From Ectobius pallidus (Eukaryota; Arthropoda; Insecta; Blattodea; Ectobiidae), in the NCBI GenBank assembly GCA_964059195.1, contig CAXKWD010000005.1, positions 94,811,882-94,875,881 of the forward strand: 64,000 bases of DNA. Direction: 5' to 3'. Made by a program: the position numbers and the translations under genes. Positions 11,875 to 22,854 of the stretch are shown here, piece by piece. Position 1 is the stretch's first letter; each line of letters begins with the position of its first letter. The notes beneath the pieces are model-generated. The model was not told the origin of the DNA. It did no database searches and was given only the letters and a program-made list of their open reading frames with translations.

Positions 11875-12498
11875 CACAGTTAATACATCACTACAAAATG
11901 GACAAAATACATGAACATAATTTATTGATGTTATGTTCCTTTTTTTTCTCTGGAAAAACGAATTTTAGAAATGTCAATAGTGAACACATGATGTAATTAA
12001 TCTGTCACCTCCTGTCACATTGCAAACATTGAATCTACACAAATGAGCATGTCCATATCAAACAGAAAGTAAACAAAAGAACAAGGACAATTTCATACTT
12101 GAGCAAAATGGAACTCCCCCAACTAACCTTCATTATTTTAAATCAAAGATATAAGAACTATACTGTATTAATTTGTGACAAGTGGCAGGAGATGACCATA
12201 TTGGCAGCCTATTACTGTGAAAGTGTTTCTTCTGAGGTTTTCATTTGATATGGTATCCTACATACCAGTATTAGGTATACTGTAGTTCATACAGTGATCT
12301 ATAACATGTGAAAATGTAAAGTAATTTTGAATCACCATAATGATATAACTTCATGCCAACTATCAATGCTAAGATTTACATGTTAATACATAGGCCTACA
12401 TAAATTGTGTTATATCACACAAAAATTGTTATAATTATTCTATGGATAATGATGTTTGGTTTGTCCTAGACCCTTGCAATTCTTTTAACAGCAGGTTT
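11875..12498. other. Unassigned stretch
   Basis: AT-rich sequence before the mariner remnant. No gene or repeat structure seen. Confidence 0.4.
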
Positions 12499-12601
12499 TA
12501 CGAGGTTCATCCAGAAAGTAAGTTCCGATCACATCCAGAGATGGCATGACTAGTCGGACGTGCATGCGTAGCAGTAGAGGGCGGTATGGGGGAAAGTTAC
12601 A

Positions 12602-13396
12602 GTGCAGTTTCAGTCTTGTGAAGCAAGTAATTTTGCTTTTCACGAATTAAATACTTGGTTTCAAGCTAATAAAATGTCACTTAATATTGATAAGACCCAC
12701 TTTATTCAATTTAGAACAAAAAATAGATATATCTCAAACATTGTAATCAATTATCAAACACAAATCATAGAGGAAATTAGCAACATAAAATTCTTAGGAC
12801 TACAAATTGACCAAAATCTTGACTGGAAGAAACACATTGTAATGATAAGTTCTAAGCTAAGTTCAGCATGTTTTGCGCTACGAACTTTGAATGATATATT
12901 ACAACAGGACGCATTACTCACGGTATATTTTGCATATTTTCACTCTGTTATGAGGTACGGAATCATTTTTTGGGGTAACTCGGCACATAGGGAAAAAATA
13001 TTTAGATTACAGAAGCGAGCAATAAGAATAATATGTGGAAAGAAAAAACGAGAATCTTGTAAACCGCTGTTTGAAAAATTAAAAGTCCTCACTCTCACCG
13101 GAGAGTATATATACTCTGTTATGTGTTACATGGTAGATAATATTGATAAATTTCAAAGTAATCACAGTATACACGGGCGTACTACTAGAAACATGAATGA
13201 TTTACATAGACCAGCTAACTCATTAAAACTTTTTCAGAAAGGTGCTTATTATTCCGCAATACAAATATACAATAACCTTCCAAAAGAGATTAAATCACTA
13301 TGTATTAAAAGCAAATGCAAATCTTTCAAAAGAGCTCTGAAGCAATATTTAGTAACTCACACCTTCTACAATATGGATGATTTCTTTTCAGCTTGA
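12602..13396 (+). pseudogene. LINE reverse transcriptase C-terminal fragment
   Basis: A 264-residue open frame. The LINE homology really begins near 12636, and the first codons are mariner flank. It matches the C-terminal part of the RT at 34790-36049, from FHELNTWF onward, including the shared blocks RLQKRAIRIICGKKKRESCK and GRTTRNMNDLHRP. It lacks the RT palm and endonuclease, so it is a 5'-truncated copy. The 3' end is the (ATCTAC)n tail at 13515-13540, identical in kind to the tail of the longer copy. Confidence 0.85.
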
Positions 13397-13514
13397 GTAA
13401 GTGTGACATAACAATTCTTGTATCATGTTTTTTTTTATAACATGCATGTATGTTTTTATCTGACGTGTTCTATATCCTTGAGCCCTGCTCAACACAGGAT
13501 CTACAGAACGAGAC

Positions 13515-13540
13515 ATCTACATCTACATCTACATCTACAG
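13515..13540 (+). repeat. (ATCTAC)n LINE tail
   Basis: Four tandem hexamers directly after the GAGCCCTGCTCAACACAGG 3' end of the LINE. The same terminus and hexamer occur inverted at about 34651-34705, so the repeat belongs to the element and not to the host site. Confidence 0.8.
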
Positions 13541-13983
13541 CGCTAGGAGAAATTGGCTGTACTGATATTGTCTCCCACCAACTGCTGACAAGAGACATGC
13601 TCAACAATGCACGACCCCATACAGCCAATGCCACACAGAATCAGTTGTTTCAGTTTGGATAGGTGATCTTTGACTATCCACCCTATAGCCCTGACCTCAC
13701 GCCAAGTGACTTCCATCTCTTTCGTCTCATGAAGCACATTTTGACAGGAAAACATTTCCACAACAACGCTGAGGTATAGACCGTAGTGATTTCATGGCTC
13801 CAGAGTCCTATGACACTGGCAAACAATTGTAGTTACACCGCTACGATAAATGCCTCAATAATGGTGGCGACTATTTAGAGAAGTAGCCAGTGAATCTTTG
13901 TAAATATTACAGTAAATATTTCTAACTTATTGATGTTTTTGTTTTCTTTATCAGCGATCAGAACTTACTTTCTGATGAACCTC

Positions 13984-15358
13984 AGAATTTATTAATAAAA
14001 CTCTTGCAATGTTAGAACTGTGCCTATCACATACTTGAAGGTTACTATTAACAGGTTGAATAACTATATGAGAAATGAAATACTGTGTTGAGAAATTAAA
14101 TCTTGAAAATTTCCATCACTGTAACCAAAGTACAATATATCATAGAATGTTTCAAGTCGTTGTTTGGCTCTAACTCTCATGGATTCATCACAGGATTCAC
14201 AGCTACTCATGTACTACCATATTTGTCAAAATCCTAATATCTTCTGAACAAGAATACATTTGCGAGAGTTAACTAATGAAACAAGGACAGGAGAAGGAAT
14301 AACTGGTAATCTTTAGTTTTTAGCAACTAGGCAGTTTCCAAAGAAATGTTGTTAATAATAATAATAATAATAACAATAACAATAACAATAATTGCATGAA
14401 GTAAGGCTCAGGCACTTGTGATCCCCAGTACTCTGATCAGGCACACATTTTGTGACTTCTGCAAAAGTGCAATGTAACCATCACCAAACTACACAATCAC
14501 AATCATTGCTCAGTTTTGGATCTGTCCCTAGTGTCATACTGTGGAACATCAGTTATTCAAACTAAAGGGGACTGAAGGTGGTTCGGATTTCCAATTTTTT
14601 TGGATTATCAGACTTGGAAAAAGTATACGGTAATACAAAAATGAATAACAATGTAATTGCGTACCTTAACGGAAATAATCACTGAATTTTTATAATAATA
14701 GTTAAAAGGGTCACCCGAGAGGGCATTAATCACTGACTTTTTTCTGAGCTTCGTTTCTTTCCTAAAAAAACTCAACTAAAATGGCCACTACCTCAGACAA
14801 TGGACTACTGTTTTGGTTTGCAATCCAAACCAATTACTAATGTGAAGTGGAGAGTTTCCTGAGAGTTTCATATGCAATTTTTGCAGAGGTGCATGTGCAT
14901 ATCAGTAGCAATGAAAACGTTAGTTGATGTTATTACTACTGCCCATCAATTAAATAAGCCTAAAGATGTTACTACTGGTATCTTTAGTGTGTGAATATTT
15001 TCATAATAGTTTGTGCATATTTCCATGATTTTTAGTGCATAAAAATCAATACACTGGTTTTACTGTTATCCTATTAATAGCTTAGGAACATGGGTAAAAG
15101 AAGCTATAAAAGTTTTAGTCTGACATTCTGACGAATTAAAATAAAAACAAATGCATAGAGGGGTAATAAAATGCAAGTGACAAAAATTAAATACAAAAGT
15201 ATGTCGATAAATAGTTGTGATTGGTTGAAATTCCAGGTTTAGTTTCCTTCATTATGCATTCTGCACACTTTCGTTCCACACTGCATACCAACTTCCAACT
15301 CTAGGTAAGTGGCAGTTAGGTTAGGAATAGTGATTTTAGTGTTAACGATATACAGAAC
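13984..15358. other. Unassigned stretch
   Basis: AT-rich sequence with an (AATA)/(AATAAC) simple repeat at about 14354-14392. No gene recognised. Confidence 0.45.
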
Positions 15359-15360
15359 TA

Positions 15361-16019
15361 CAGTGAGTCCCACGCAAGATTTGGCCAATGACGCAGGTTT
15401 CTGTGTCGCGGCGGGCACAGCTCCAACTCCCGAGCGATCAGGTGAAATATCTACGCTAATAAAGCCCCGATCGGTGTAATGATTTAGGTTCTCACATTTA
15501 CCGTTAAAATTACAATGAAAATAACCACGTACCTCATCACAAGAGATGTTGGAAATGTTCTCCTCTTGCATACACACAACAATAGCACCTTTTTTAGGGA
15601 ATTTTCTTTCACGCGCGTAAGTTCAGCATCCGAGATAGAATTAATTTCTCTTGTGATACTCTCTTTAAGTTCTTCTAACAATAGCCTAGGGGAACTTGAA
15701 AAATAAAGTGTATAATTCAATTTCCCACACATTAGAACATTAGAAGAGAAATTAACTCTATCTCGGAAGCTGAACTTACGCGCGTGAAAGAAAATTCCCT
15801 GAAAAGGGTCCAGTGTTGTGCGTATGCAAGAGGGAAACATTTCCAACATCTCTTGTGATGAGGTACGTGGTTATTTTCATTGTAATTTTAACTGATTTCT
15901 GAGAACCTGAATCATTACACCGATCGCGGCTTTATTAGCGTAGATATTTCACCCGATCGCCCAGGAGTTGGAGCTGTGTCCGCCGCATGATTGGCCAACT
16001 CTTGCGTGGGACACACTGT
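15361..16019. mobile_element. Foldback transposon, copy A
   Basis: 659 bp, nearly a single long palindrome. The ends are CAGTGAGTCCCACGCAAG and an inverted, slightly diverged copy (...GCGTGGGACACACTG). TA flanks both sides (15359-15360, 16020-16021), as in Tc1/mariner elements. Each arm carries, pointing to the centre, a decayed piece resembling the C-terminal end of a DD34D-type transposase (ELKESITREINSISDAEL on the minus frame). The overlapping open frames at 15239-15849 are parts of this palindrome and not genes. Confidence 0.85.
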
Positions 16020-16464
16020 ATAAACACACATCATGAAAGCTTCAAATCTGACAAATGCTTTTCTAGTTATGCAATAGGGCTAGATGAAAACTACCCTTAG
16101 GAATGGTCATTTAATTACTTTGTAGCCTGGAAAATTCTACGGCTTTGTCCTGGGTCTGGACATGCCTTTGGGCATCAATCCTGGCAAGTACTCTGGGTAA
16201 ATAGTTAACCAGGCATCTTCTAGAATAGAGCACATGCAGAGAATAGGCTTACTGGTATAGGCAATGGCAGGGCAATTATGATAGTGGAACATTAAAGGGA
16301 CAACGACAAAGCTGAAAGGAAACTTGTCAAAATCTGCTATGCTGTGTACTGCAAAAGTCACCAACTGGGCTGTAAGGATAACTAGAAAATCTCCTGGCTA
16401 GAAGTACAATTCGCTCCAAGATAGGGCCGTAGATTTATCTCTCCCACTTTATATAGCCTACATA
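16020..16464. other. Unassigned stretch between foldback copies
   Basis: No gene or repeat recognised. The open frame at 16137-16364 (minus) has no motif. Confidence 0.4.
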
Positions 16465-17493
16465 CAGTGAGTCCCATGCAAGAGTTGGCCAATGACGTGG
16501 GTTTCTGCGTCACGGTGGACACAGCTCCAACTCCCGAGCGAACGGGTGAAATATCTACCCGGTAAAATCCGATCTACGGGGACCATTTTTTAGAACCGAG
16601 ATTCTCTTCATAAAACACTTATATCACACAAATTTTGTTATAGATAGATGTGTGGAGAGGAGATGTTGTCTTGGCGAATGATTTGGTCCAACCCACCCGC
16701 CCTAATTGATACACTTCCTTTTATATCGCAATCTAGCGAAAACTCCCTTCTTCTCCACCATTTTTCTGCCCTTGTTTTCCTGATTGGACGTTGGAGGTGT
16801 GACGTCATATTGCTAAACAAGATATGACTGTTTGGAAATTTGAATATCGCGTGAATTGGTCCCCTTAATTGGGATTATGCCATCTACCCTAATAAAGCCG
16901 TGATCGGTGTAATCATTCAGGTTCTCACATTTGCAGTTAAAATTACAATGAAAATAACCACATACCTCATCACAAGAGATATTGGAAATGTTCTCCTCTT
17001 GCATCCACACAATACTGGCAACTTTTTAGGAAATTTTCTTTCACGCGCATAAGTTCAGCTTCTGAGGCAGAGTTAATTTCTCTTGTGAAATTGTCTTTAA
17101 GTTCTTCTAACAGTTTGTGATTATTATTAATAGGGAAACTTGAAAAATAAAGTGTATAGGTCAATTTCCCAAACATTAGAAGAACTTAAAGACAATATCA
17201 CAAGAGAAATTAACTCTATCTCGGAAGCTGAACTTATGCGCGTGAATGAAAATTTTATAAAAAAGGTGCCAGTATTGTGTGCATGCAACAGAATATTTCC
17301 AACATCTCTTGTGATGAAGAAAGAGGTTATTTTCGTTGTAATTTTAACTATAAATGTGAGAACCTGAATCATTACACCGATCGCGGCTTTTTTTTTTGCA
17401 TAGATATTTCACCCGATCGCTCGGGAGTTGGAGCTGTGGCAGCTGCGACGCAGAAACCTGCATCATTGGCCAACTCTTGTGTGGGACTCACTG
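16465..17493. mobile_element. Foldback transposon, copy B (with nested MITE)
   Basis: Begins CAGTGAGTCCCATGCAAG after TA (16463-16464) and ends ...GTGGGACTCACTG. About 700 bp of its own sequence is interrupted by the insertion at 16561-16881. Its arms give the best view of the captured transposase end: minus strand TLEELK-type block with LEELKDNFTREINSASEAEL (near 17108-17047) and CQYCVDARGEHFQYLL at the end; plus strand KNKVYRSISQTLEELKDNIT from 17143. Confidence 0.85.
16561..16881. mobile_element. 321-bp MITE with 8-bp TSD nested in foldback copy B
   Basis: The 8-bp direct repeat ATCTACCC (16553-16560 and 16882-16889) brackets a segment whose ends are imperfect inverted repeats: GGTAAAATCC...CGGGGACCA on the left and GGCATAATCC...AGGGGACCA on the right, reversed. 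Removing it joins the foldback sequence exactly as in copy A. An 8-bp TSD points to hAT or P-like. No ORF. Confidence 0.8.
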
Positions 17494-18042
17494 GAGAATT
17501 CAGGCTACCCTGGACTTTCACAAACACTAGGATAATCTTAAGATATAGTGTCACATAATTCAAAATAAAACGTTATCATTTCATATGTCATGTTGTACGG
17601 TAAACTTATTCTTTGGAAACTGCCCGGACAAATCTTTTGCATCAGGTTTATAAATTTGGAGACTTTAAAACTAAAAAAACATAAATATATGCTACTTCTA
17701 TACACTTTAATACAGTCTCAAGGAAAATTACATACAAGAAACCTCACTATCAATTTCTAAGACACCATATCTGCAGTGTACCAGTACTAATTAAACCATG
17801 GATTTAAGATTAACATAACATTTCTTCAATTTAAAAATGTCAAACAAGGATATGTAAGAAACCAAATCAATATAACAAAACCAAGTTCATGGTACTAGCC
17901 AGAGCCTAAATTAGGTTACAGTGCCTAAAAAATGAGTCCTTTATAAGAACACAAATTTTAGTGTGGGCAATTAATATAAAATAAATGTAATAATTTAGTA
18001 CCGGACCATTCTACCAATGTTTCAATGAAACTATTCCGAGAC
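17494..18042. other. 3' flank / probable 3' UTR of the MIC19 gene
   Basis: AT-rich sequence downstream of the minus-strand CHCH gene. No canonical AATAAA was confidently placed on the minus strand here. Confidence 0.4.
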
Positions 18043-18606
18043 TTAAGGCATATTGTGTCTACATTGCAGTAGATTTACTCGTTTCATATCTACACAAGCT
18101 GTAAAAGCTTCTACTTCCCTAGCGCATTTTAATACTTCCTTAGGATTCTGCTGGTAGCATTTCTTAACATATTGTCCAGCATATGAGCAAGGTGGTTTCT
18201 CTTCCTTTGTAGGTAAACGAGCAAAAAGGTCCTCAACTTCTTTGGCTGCTCTCTTGTATTCCTCTTCCATTCTTTTGTTGATTTTCATGTGGTTTTCCTC
18301 TATCATTTTTACTCGCTTCGCCCAGTAATCGTCATTGTCCTTCAGTGCTGTCTGCTTTTCCTGTTGAATTTCAAGAGAAGTTTTAGGAGAGCCCCTTCCA
18401 TAATGATAAGGTGGATATGAAGAGGTTACCTTGTGGATAGAAGATTCTGTATGGCTTACTGCTGGAAGTTGTTGAACTTCATTTTCTTTGACCTCTTTCC
18501 CACCTTTCAGTCGTTCAACTACAGCATCTGAGACCTTAATTACACTAGCCGGATCTTCATTAGGTATTGTTATTTTCCTCGTATCAGTACTCTGACTACC
18601 ACCCAT
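18043..18606 (-). CDS. CHCHD3: MIC19/CHCHD3-like MICOS subunit
   Basis: 187 codons. MIC19 is a peripheral inner-membrane protein facing the intermembrane space and part of the MICOS complex that shapes cristae junctions. I chose the start at 18606, because the protein then opens MGGSQST, the N-myristoylation-type MGG start typical of the CHCHD3/6 family. An in-frame ATG 14 codons upstream (18648) gives an MLWRRTS extension that the family lacks. Seen in the sequence: a charged helical middle region (about residues 90-135, coiled-coil-like, with EENHMKINKRMEEEYKR), then a C-terminal CHCH domain with twin CX9C motifs, C-SYAGQYVKK-C and C-AREVEAFTA-C. No intron interrupts it. It is divergently arranged with ALG14. 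CHCHD6 is the paralogue alternative in vertebrates; insects usually have one gene. Confidence 0.92.
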   Translation of the reverse strand: MGGSQSTDTRKITIPNEDPASVIKVSDAVVERLKGGKEVKENEVQQLPAVSHTESSIHKVTSSYPPYHYGRGSPKTSLEIQQEKQTALKDNDDYWAKRVKMIEENHMKINKRMEEEYKRAAKEVEDLFARLPTKEEKPPCSYAGQYVKKCYQQNPKEVLKCAREVEAFTACVDMKRVNLLQCRHNMP

Positions 18607-18896
18607 AACTTTTTTGGTGAAAATCACAGATGTTCTTCTCCACAACACCTCTGCCGGCCAGCCATTAACGGAGGCAGCACCATCTGTTGGTGTACTTACG
18701 TACGACTTTGGAAATAATTATTTTAGTGAATAGATGCCAGATGGCACAAATGCAGTCTTGACTTGACAGTTGACGTACAGAATGACGGATGATAGGTTAT
18801 GTAGTGCTTATTATTTACACAGAAAATTACATGCGTTTTGATGTGACATCTTTTCTGTTTCGTGGCACCTTATCTACTATGAATTAAACTAAGATT
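18607..18896. promoter_or_regulatory. Shared divergent promoter region
   Basis: Only 290 bp separate the start codons of the MIC19 gene (minus) and ALG14 (plus), so both promoters must lie here or overlap the 5' UTRs. No TATA box stands out, which suits housekeeping-type initiation. Its bidirectional nature is inferred from spacing alone. Confidence 0.6.
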
Positions 18897-19553
18897 ATGC
18901 ATTGGACGACGGCGATATTATTTGTGTCTTTCCTCATTGTGATCAGATTTGTCTACGTTTTATACAACATAAGAACTGCTGCAAAAAATGGAAACTTAAA
19001 GCGAACTTCTCCTGTGAGAACTATGGTTATTATAGGATCCGGAGGACACACAGCTGAAATGATCAGTTTACTAAGGGGCATTAAACCAATCCACTATTCT
19101 CCAAGGACATATGTAATGGCTTCATCAGATACAACAAGCAAAATAAAAATTCTTGAATTGGAGAGGACTCGTTTCTCATCTTCCAAAGGAATTCCTGGCT
19201 ATGAAATAGTGATGATCCCGAGAAGTAGACGTGTGGGTCAGAGTTACATTACATCAGTGTTCACTACTTTGTATGCTTTATTTTTATCTTTTCCCATAGT
19301 GTACTTGAAGAGGCCTGAACTGATATTATGTAATGGACCAGGAACTTGCATTCCTATTTGTGCAATAGCATTTTTCTTAAAATTGTTATTTATATGCGAC
19401 ACAAAAATTGTGTTTATTGAAAGCATTTGTCGTGTGCAAACTCTTTCCCTGTCTGGTAAAATTCTCTTGTCATTTGCTGATGAGATTTTTGTACAGTGGC
19501 CAAAGCTACATGAAATCTATGCAAGGACCAAATACATTGGAAGAATATCATAA
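18897..19553 (+). CDS. ALG14: ALG14, UDP-GlcNAc transferase subunit
   Basis: 218 residues and complete. ALG14 anchors ALG13 at the cytosolic face of the ER. Together they add the second GlcNAc to dolichol-PP-GlcNAc in N-glycan precursor synthesis. Seen: an N-terminal membrane segment (about residues 5-26, ILFVSFLIVIRFVYVLY), then the Rossmann-type glycine loop IIGSGGHTAEM (about 45-55), the family block SDTTSKIKILELE, the RSRRVGQS segment, LILCNGPGTCIPIC (about 142-155) and the late IESICRVQTLSLSGK block followed by FVQWP. These match ALG14 in order and length. It is a single exon. An AATAAA lies 86 bp past the stop, and a MITE sits just beyond. Confidence 0.96.
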   Translation: MHWTTAILFVSFLIVIRFVYVLYNIRTAAKNGNLKRTSPVRTMVIIGSGGHTAEMISLLRGIKPIHYSPRTYVMASSDTTSKIKILELERTRFSSSKGIPGYEIVMIPRSRRVGQSYITSVFTTLYALFLSFPIVYLKRPELILCNGPGTCIPICAIAFFLKLLFICDTKIVFIESICRVQTLSLSGKILLSFADEIFVQWPKLHEIYARTKYIGRIS

Positions 19554-19638
19554 TAGTTGTTAACGAGCCCTGATTCTATTAGCAGAATAAGAAAATAGAG
19601 GGCTATGAGTAGATATTTGGGGGCCAAATTCTGTAATG

Positions 19639-19644
19639 AATAAA
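19639..19644 (+). terminator. Polyadenylation signal of ALG14
   Basis: Canonical AATAAA, 86 bp after the ALG14 stop codon and before the downstream MITE. Confidence 0.6.
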
Positions 19645-19698
19645 ATCCATTTAAAATTCTGATGGATATTGTTGTACTATTGTGGTAGGCTACTATTA

Positions 19699-20063
19699 CT
19701 ATGTTTTCATGGAGAAATCGATCTGAATATGCTTACCATATCGAAAGTACATGAAAACGGAATTCAGATCGATTGGAGACACAAGTTCAGAACACCTTAA
19801 AAGTGTGATCAGATCGGAGTGAGTTTATTCAACACCATGCAAACACTACCAAATTCAATTCAATCTCAATTCGCTAAGTAGATGTTTCAGTTGTCCTCAT
19901 GTATGTTTCATAAACATTTCATTGGTCATTGATGTGGGGCTAGCACATTCTGCGGACTCTCAGAATCACTGTTTTCAATACCGTATAAAAAATTGCATGA
20001 AAACGGGATAGTATCTGAATTGGATCATATTCAAATTGATCTGAATTCTCTATGAAAACGTAG
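19699..20063. mobile_element. MITE with TA target duplication, 3' of ALG14
   Basis: 365 bp. Left end CTATGTTTTCATGGAGAA; right end, reversed, CTACGTTTTCATAGAGAA. TA lies on both sides (19697-19698, 20064-20065). Subterminal copies of ATGAAAACG and of GAATTCAGATC repeat inside in both orientations. No ORF. Confidence 0.75.
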
Positions 20064-21053
20064 TAAGTATAGTATGTTTCATGAGAGTTCAAATCACACT
20101 CAATATGTCTTATATGGTATATAAATATATATATAAACACCAAGTGTATGTAATAGTCCCAGTCTAGAAGTTTCATTATTTGAGTAATATCTGAGAGATA
20201 CAGTCCTTTCTATCCAGTGGTTTAGTCGAGGGTATACGCCATATAAGCTTATACCTTGCTTAATTTTATTCTTTAGTAAATGCCTTCTGCTTCATTGCGT
20301 GTAGGCCTACCTTTTGTTTTTGTTAAGCTTTTTTTACTTAAGTACTTTACTATTCTGCAGTTGTAATGTTTTGAGATGAACGTGCATTCATTTTTAACCA
20401 CTACCAGTATCTTAAATACTATGCGAACTAATGTCTGTTTCTTAAATCAATATAAATAAAATAAAGTTTACGTTAATGCTACCAATGTAGTTACAGTTAC
20501 GTGGAAATGTTAAACTCATTGCAATAATTTCTACATATATAAGTAGTAGGCCTATTCATCTGGTATGGGGTAATACTGCAATTAAATATCTTTGGTTAAT
20601 AATGTACATAAAAATGGCACTTGGGAGTGTATTTGATTTGACAGCTCCTGAAGAAAATGTTGTGAAATCCAAGGGCGTCACCAGAAATTTTACTAAGGGG
20701 GCTGACTCCACATAATTCTAAACACAACGATTCTTGAGAATATGTGGACAACTTGAACAAAATATCCCTTTAATTCTTTAAAATCCCGAAATGGATCTGT
20801 ATAGAAATATTTTTAGGCTACCATTTTGAAATCAGCCAAGCATTTTTGCAAATTTTTTCTTCTTAAAAATGAAATTATTTTATTCATTTCATAAAAACCT
20901 GAGACCTGGGAAGTTCAATATTGTAATGCGAACATCACCTCCAATAAAAGAGACTAAATTTATATCAATTTTGGGATTACAGCACTGGATCAATTGTTGT
21001 CCACTATGCCTCATTTCTGCCTCTGTGTGGGCATATTTGAAGATGGTAATATC
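20064..21053. other. Unassigned stretch
   Basis: No gene recognised. AT-rich and non-coding. Confidence 0.4.
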
Positions 21054-21127
21054 CAGTGAAGGAAGTGGGAAAAAATTAGAGGTGGTCCTACCTCAATTTG
21101 AAAAAAAGCATACCTTTTTACAACATA
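21054..21127. mobile_element. 5' fragment of the hAT MITE family at 5430
   Basis: Starts CAGTGAAGGAAGTGGG and follows the 5430 copy through CCTCAATTTGAAAAAA(A)GCATACC before the match is lost. No matching right end was found nearby, so it is a truncated copy. Confidence 0.65.
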
Positions 21128-21193
21128 TTATCAAATCAAATCTCTTTATTCCCATAAACAATACTTTACAAAAGTAAAGACTGTATAGGTGTC

Positions 21194-21227
<34 letters not shown>

Positions 21228-21230
21228 TAA
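21128..21230 (-). mobile_element. Probable retroposon 3' end
   Basis: Read on the minus strand it ends GGGAATAAAGAGATTTGATT, a LINE-like 3' terminus with AATAAA and a short repeat tail. On the plus strand an A tract (21197-21225) follows. No coding part is attached, so this is a weak call. Confidence 0.35.
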
Positions 21231-21749
21231 ATCTAAGAATATATAACATTATAATAAAGAGAGTATAAATTTCACATGAACTTTCCAAAATACTTTTGCT
21301 GGAGAGCCCAGCTGCAGGAAGTTACGCCAGACACTACTCCCTCAAGAAATTTCTTCATTCTTGACTGGAAAAAAAAAACCTTTTATAGTGTTATTGAATT
21401 TTATAGTGTAATAACATTAATTTTTAAACCGATAATGATGTAATATAATTGTGTTATTTTTTGTTGTTGTAATTTTAGCTTTGAGGTTTAATTTTTGCTT
21501 TGTTGAGTCTTTATGGAAGTATTAATTGTGTAAGTCGACGTGATTTATAGCATTATTGCTCTATGATTGAATAAACTTTCTGCTTACTGGTGCAAGGGCA
21601 CCCATATGATATTTTCTAGGGGGGGGGCAATTTTTTTAATTAATTAATTTTTTGTTGCTTTAACTTCTTGGGCCACTTTTAATATTTGGCCTATAAGTGC
21701 AACAGTGATGTAGCCAGAGAATAATTTCGGGAAGAGTTAGCGGTCCACT

Positions 21750-22020
21750 CCCGGAAAATTTTTAAATATTGAACTAATGAAAACCACATTTTACGCTATT
21801 TTAGCACTGAAAAACTAGTTAGCAAATTTTTTTACCATACTCTAAGAATGTCAAGGTAAACAATAAATCATTACCTAAGTCAGAGGTGCACCCCCAGAAA
21901 ATTTTTTAATATTGAACTAATGAAAATCACATTGTACGCTATTTTTGCACTGAAAAACTAGTTAGCAAATTTGTTTACCATACTCTAAAACATGCCACAC
22001 GTAAACAAGAAATCGTTATC
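21750..22020 (+). repeat. Tandem duplication, two ~140-bp copies
   Basis: Both copies contain ATATTGAACTAATGAAAA, then ACGCTATTTT.GCACTGAAAA and TTTACCATACTCTAA, offset by about 140 bp (about 21757-21880 and 21896-22020) with scattered substitutions. Confidence 0.75.
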
Positions 22021-22402
22021 TAAGTTATAATAGTAGTAGTAGTAGTAGAGTACACAGATCGCATGCGATCCTTTGTGATCCAGTCGGATATACACAGCAG
22101 TGGGTTGCCAGCCGTATTATTCAAATTGTCTCTTTCTTGCTTTTGTAACTTAATATGTCAGTCTCTTCCATTGACTTTTATCCTGTTCCCTGATCTTTCC
22201 ATGTAAGATTGGTAGCCCTGGTTATCTCATCATGCCATCTCATCTTCTTTCTTCCTTGTTTTCTGGCTCCTTCTACCATTCCCAGCATTATATCCTTCTC
22301 CAAAGAGTCATGTTTTCTCATAACATGCCCAAAATATTCCAGCTTCAGTCTTGTGGCTTTAGCTTCCAGAGAACTGCTAGGCTTTATTCTTCCCAAAATT
22401 TC

Positions 22403-22834
22403 TTAATTTGTTTTTCTACCTGTCCACTTTACATTCAGTATTTTCCTCCACACCCACATTTCAAATGAGTTCACTTTTCTTTTTTCCGCAACTCTCATTG
22501 TCCAACTCTCACAGCCATACAAAATTATTGGAAAAATCGTTTGCATTAATTTGATTTTTGTCTTGACTGATATACCTGTATCTTTTAGGAATCTATTGAG
22601 GTTGTTTGTGGCTATTTTTCCTAATACTATTCTTCTTTTAATTTCATCTGTACAATATCCTGATTTTGTTATTGTTACTCCTAAATAGTTGACTTTTTCT
22701 GCCATCTTAAATTCTTCTCCATTTATTGTAATTTTTTCTTTGTTGTCAGTAGTCATGAATGTCGTTTTCTTTGGATTTAATTTTAAGCCTGCTTTGCTGC
22801 TTTCTTTTGTTATTCTCATTACTATATCATCCAT
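22403..22834 (-). pseudogene. LINE A RT thumb/C-terminal piece
   Basis: 143-residue open frame with LNPKKTTFMTT, KVNYLGVTITKSG and YGCESWTM, the segment that follows the catalytic palm in RTE-like LINEs. It continues out of frame at 22178-22396 (KLEYFGHVMR). Confidence 0.8.
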
Positions 22835-22854
22835 TTCTTTACCACTTCTTGTGA

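Larger units (their letters stand above)
12501..13983 (+). mobile_element. Mariner-type element, deleted and split by a LINE fragment
   Basis: Terminal inverted repeats: left CGAGGTTCATCCAGAAAGTA (12501 on) and right GAGGTTCATCAGAAAGTAAG when reversed (13956-13983), differing by one indel and one base in the core. The 3' part of a mariner transposase lies at about 13580-13765, with NNARPHTA, a stop, then YPPYSPDLTPSDFHLF. The canonical catalytic DNARPH reads NNARPH here, and stops interrupt the frame. The middle of the transposase gene is missing, and a LINE 3' fragment sits in its place. Confidence 0.8.

Noticed and set aside
15239..15849. Open frames of 112 and 121 codons
   Set aside because: They run across foldback copy A and flank, mixing unrelated parts in the two arms. 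Only the short transposase-like block is real homology.
18607..18648. Longer start for the MIC19 gene at 18648
   Set aside because: It would hide the MGG myristoylation-type start and add a segment with no counterpart in the family.
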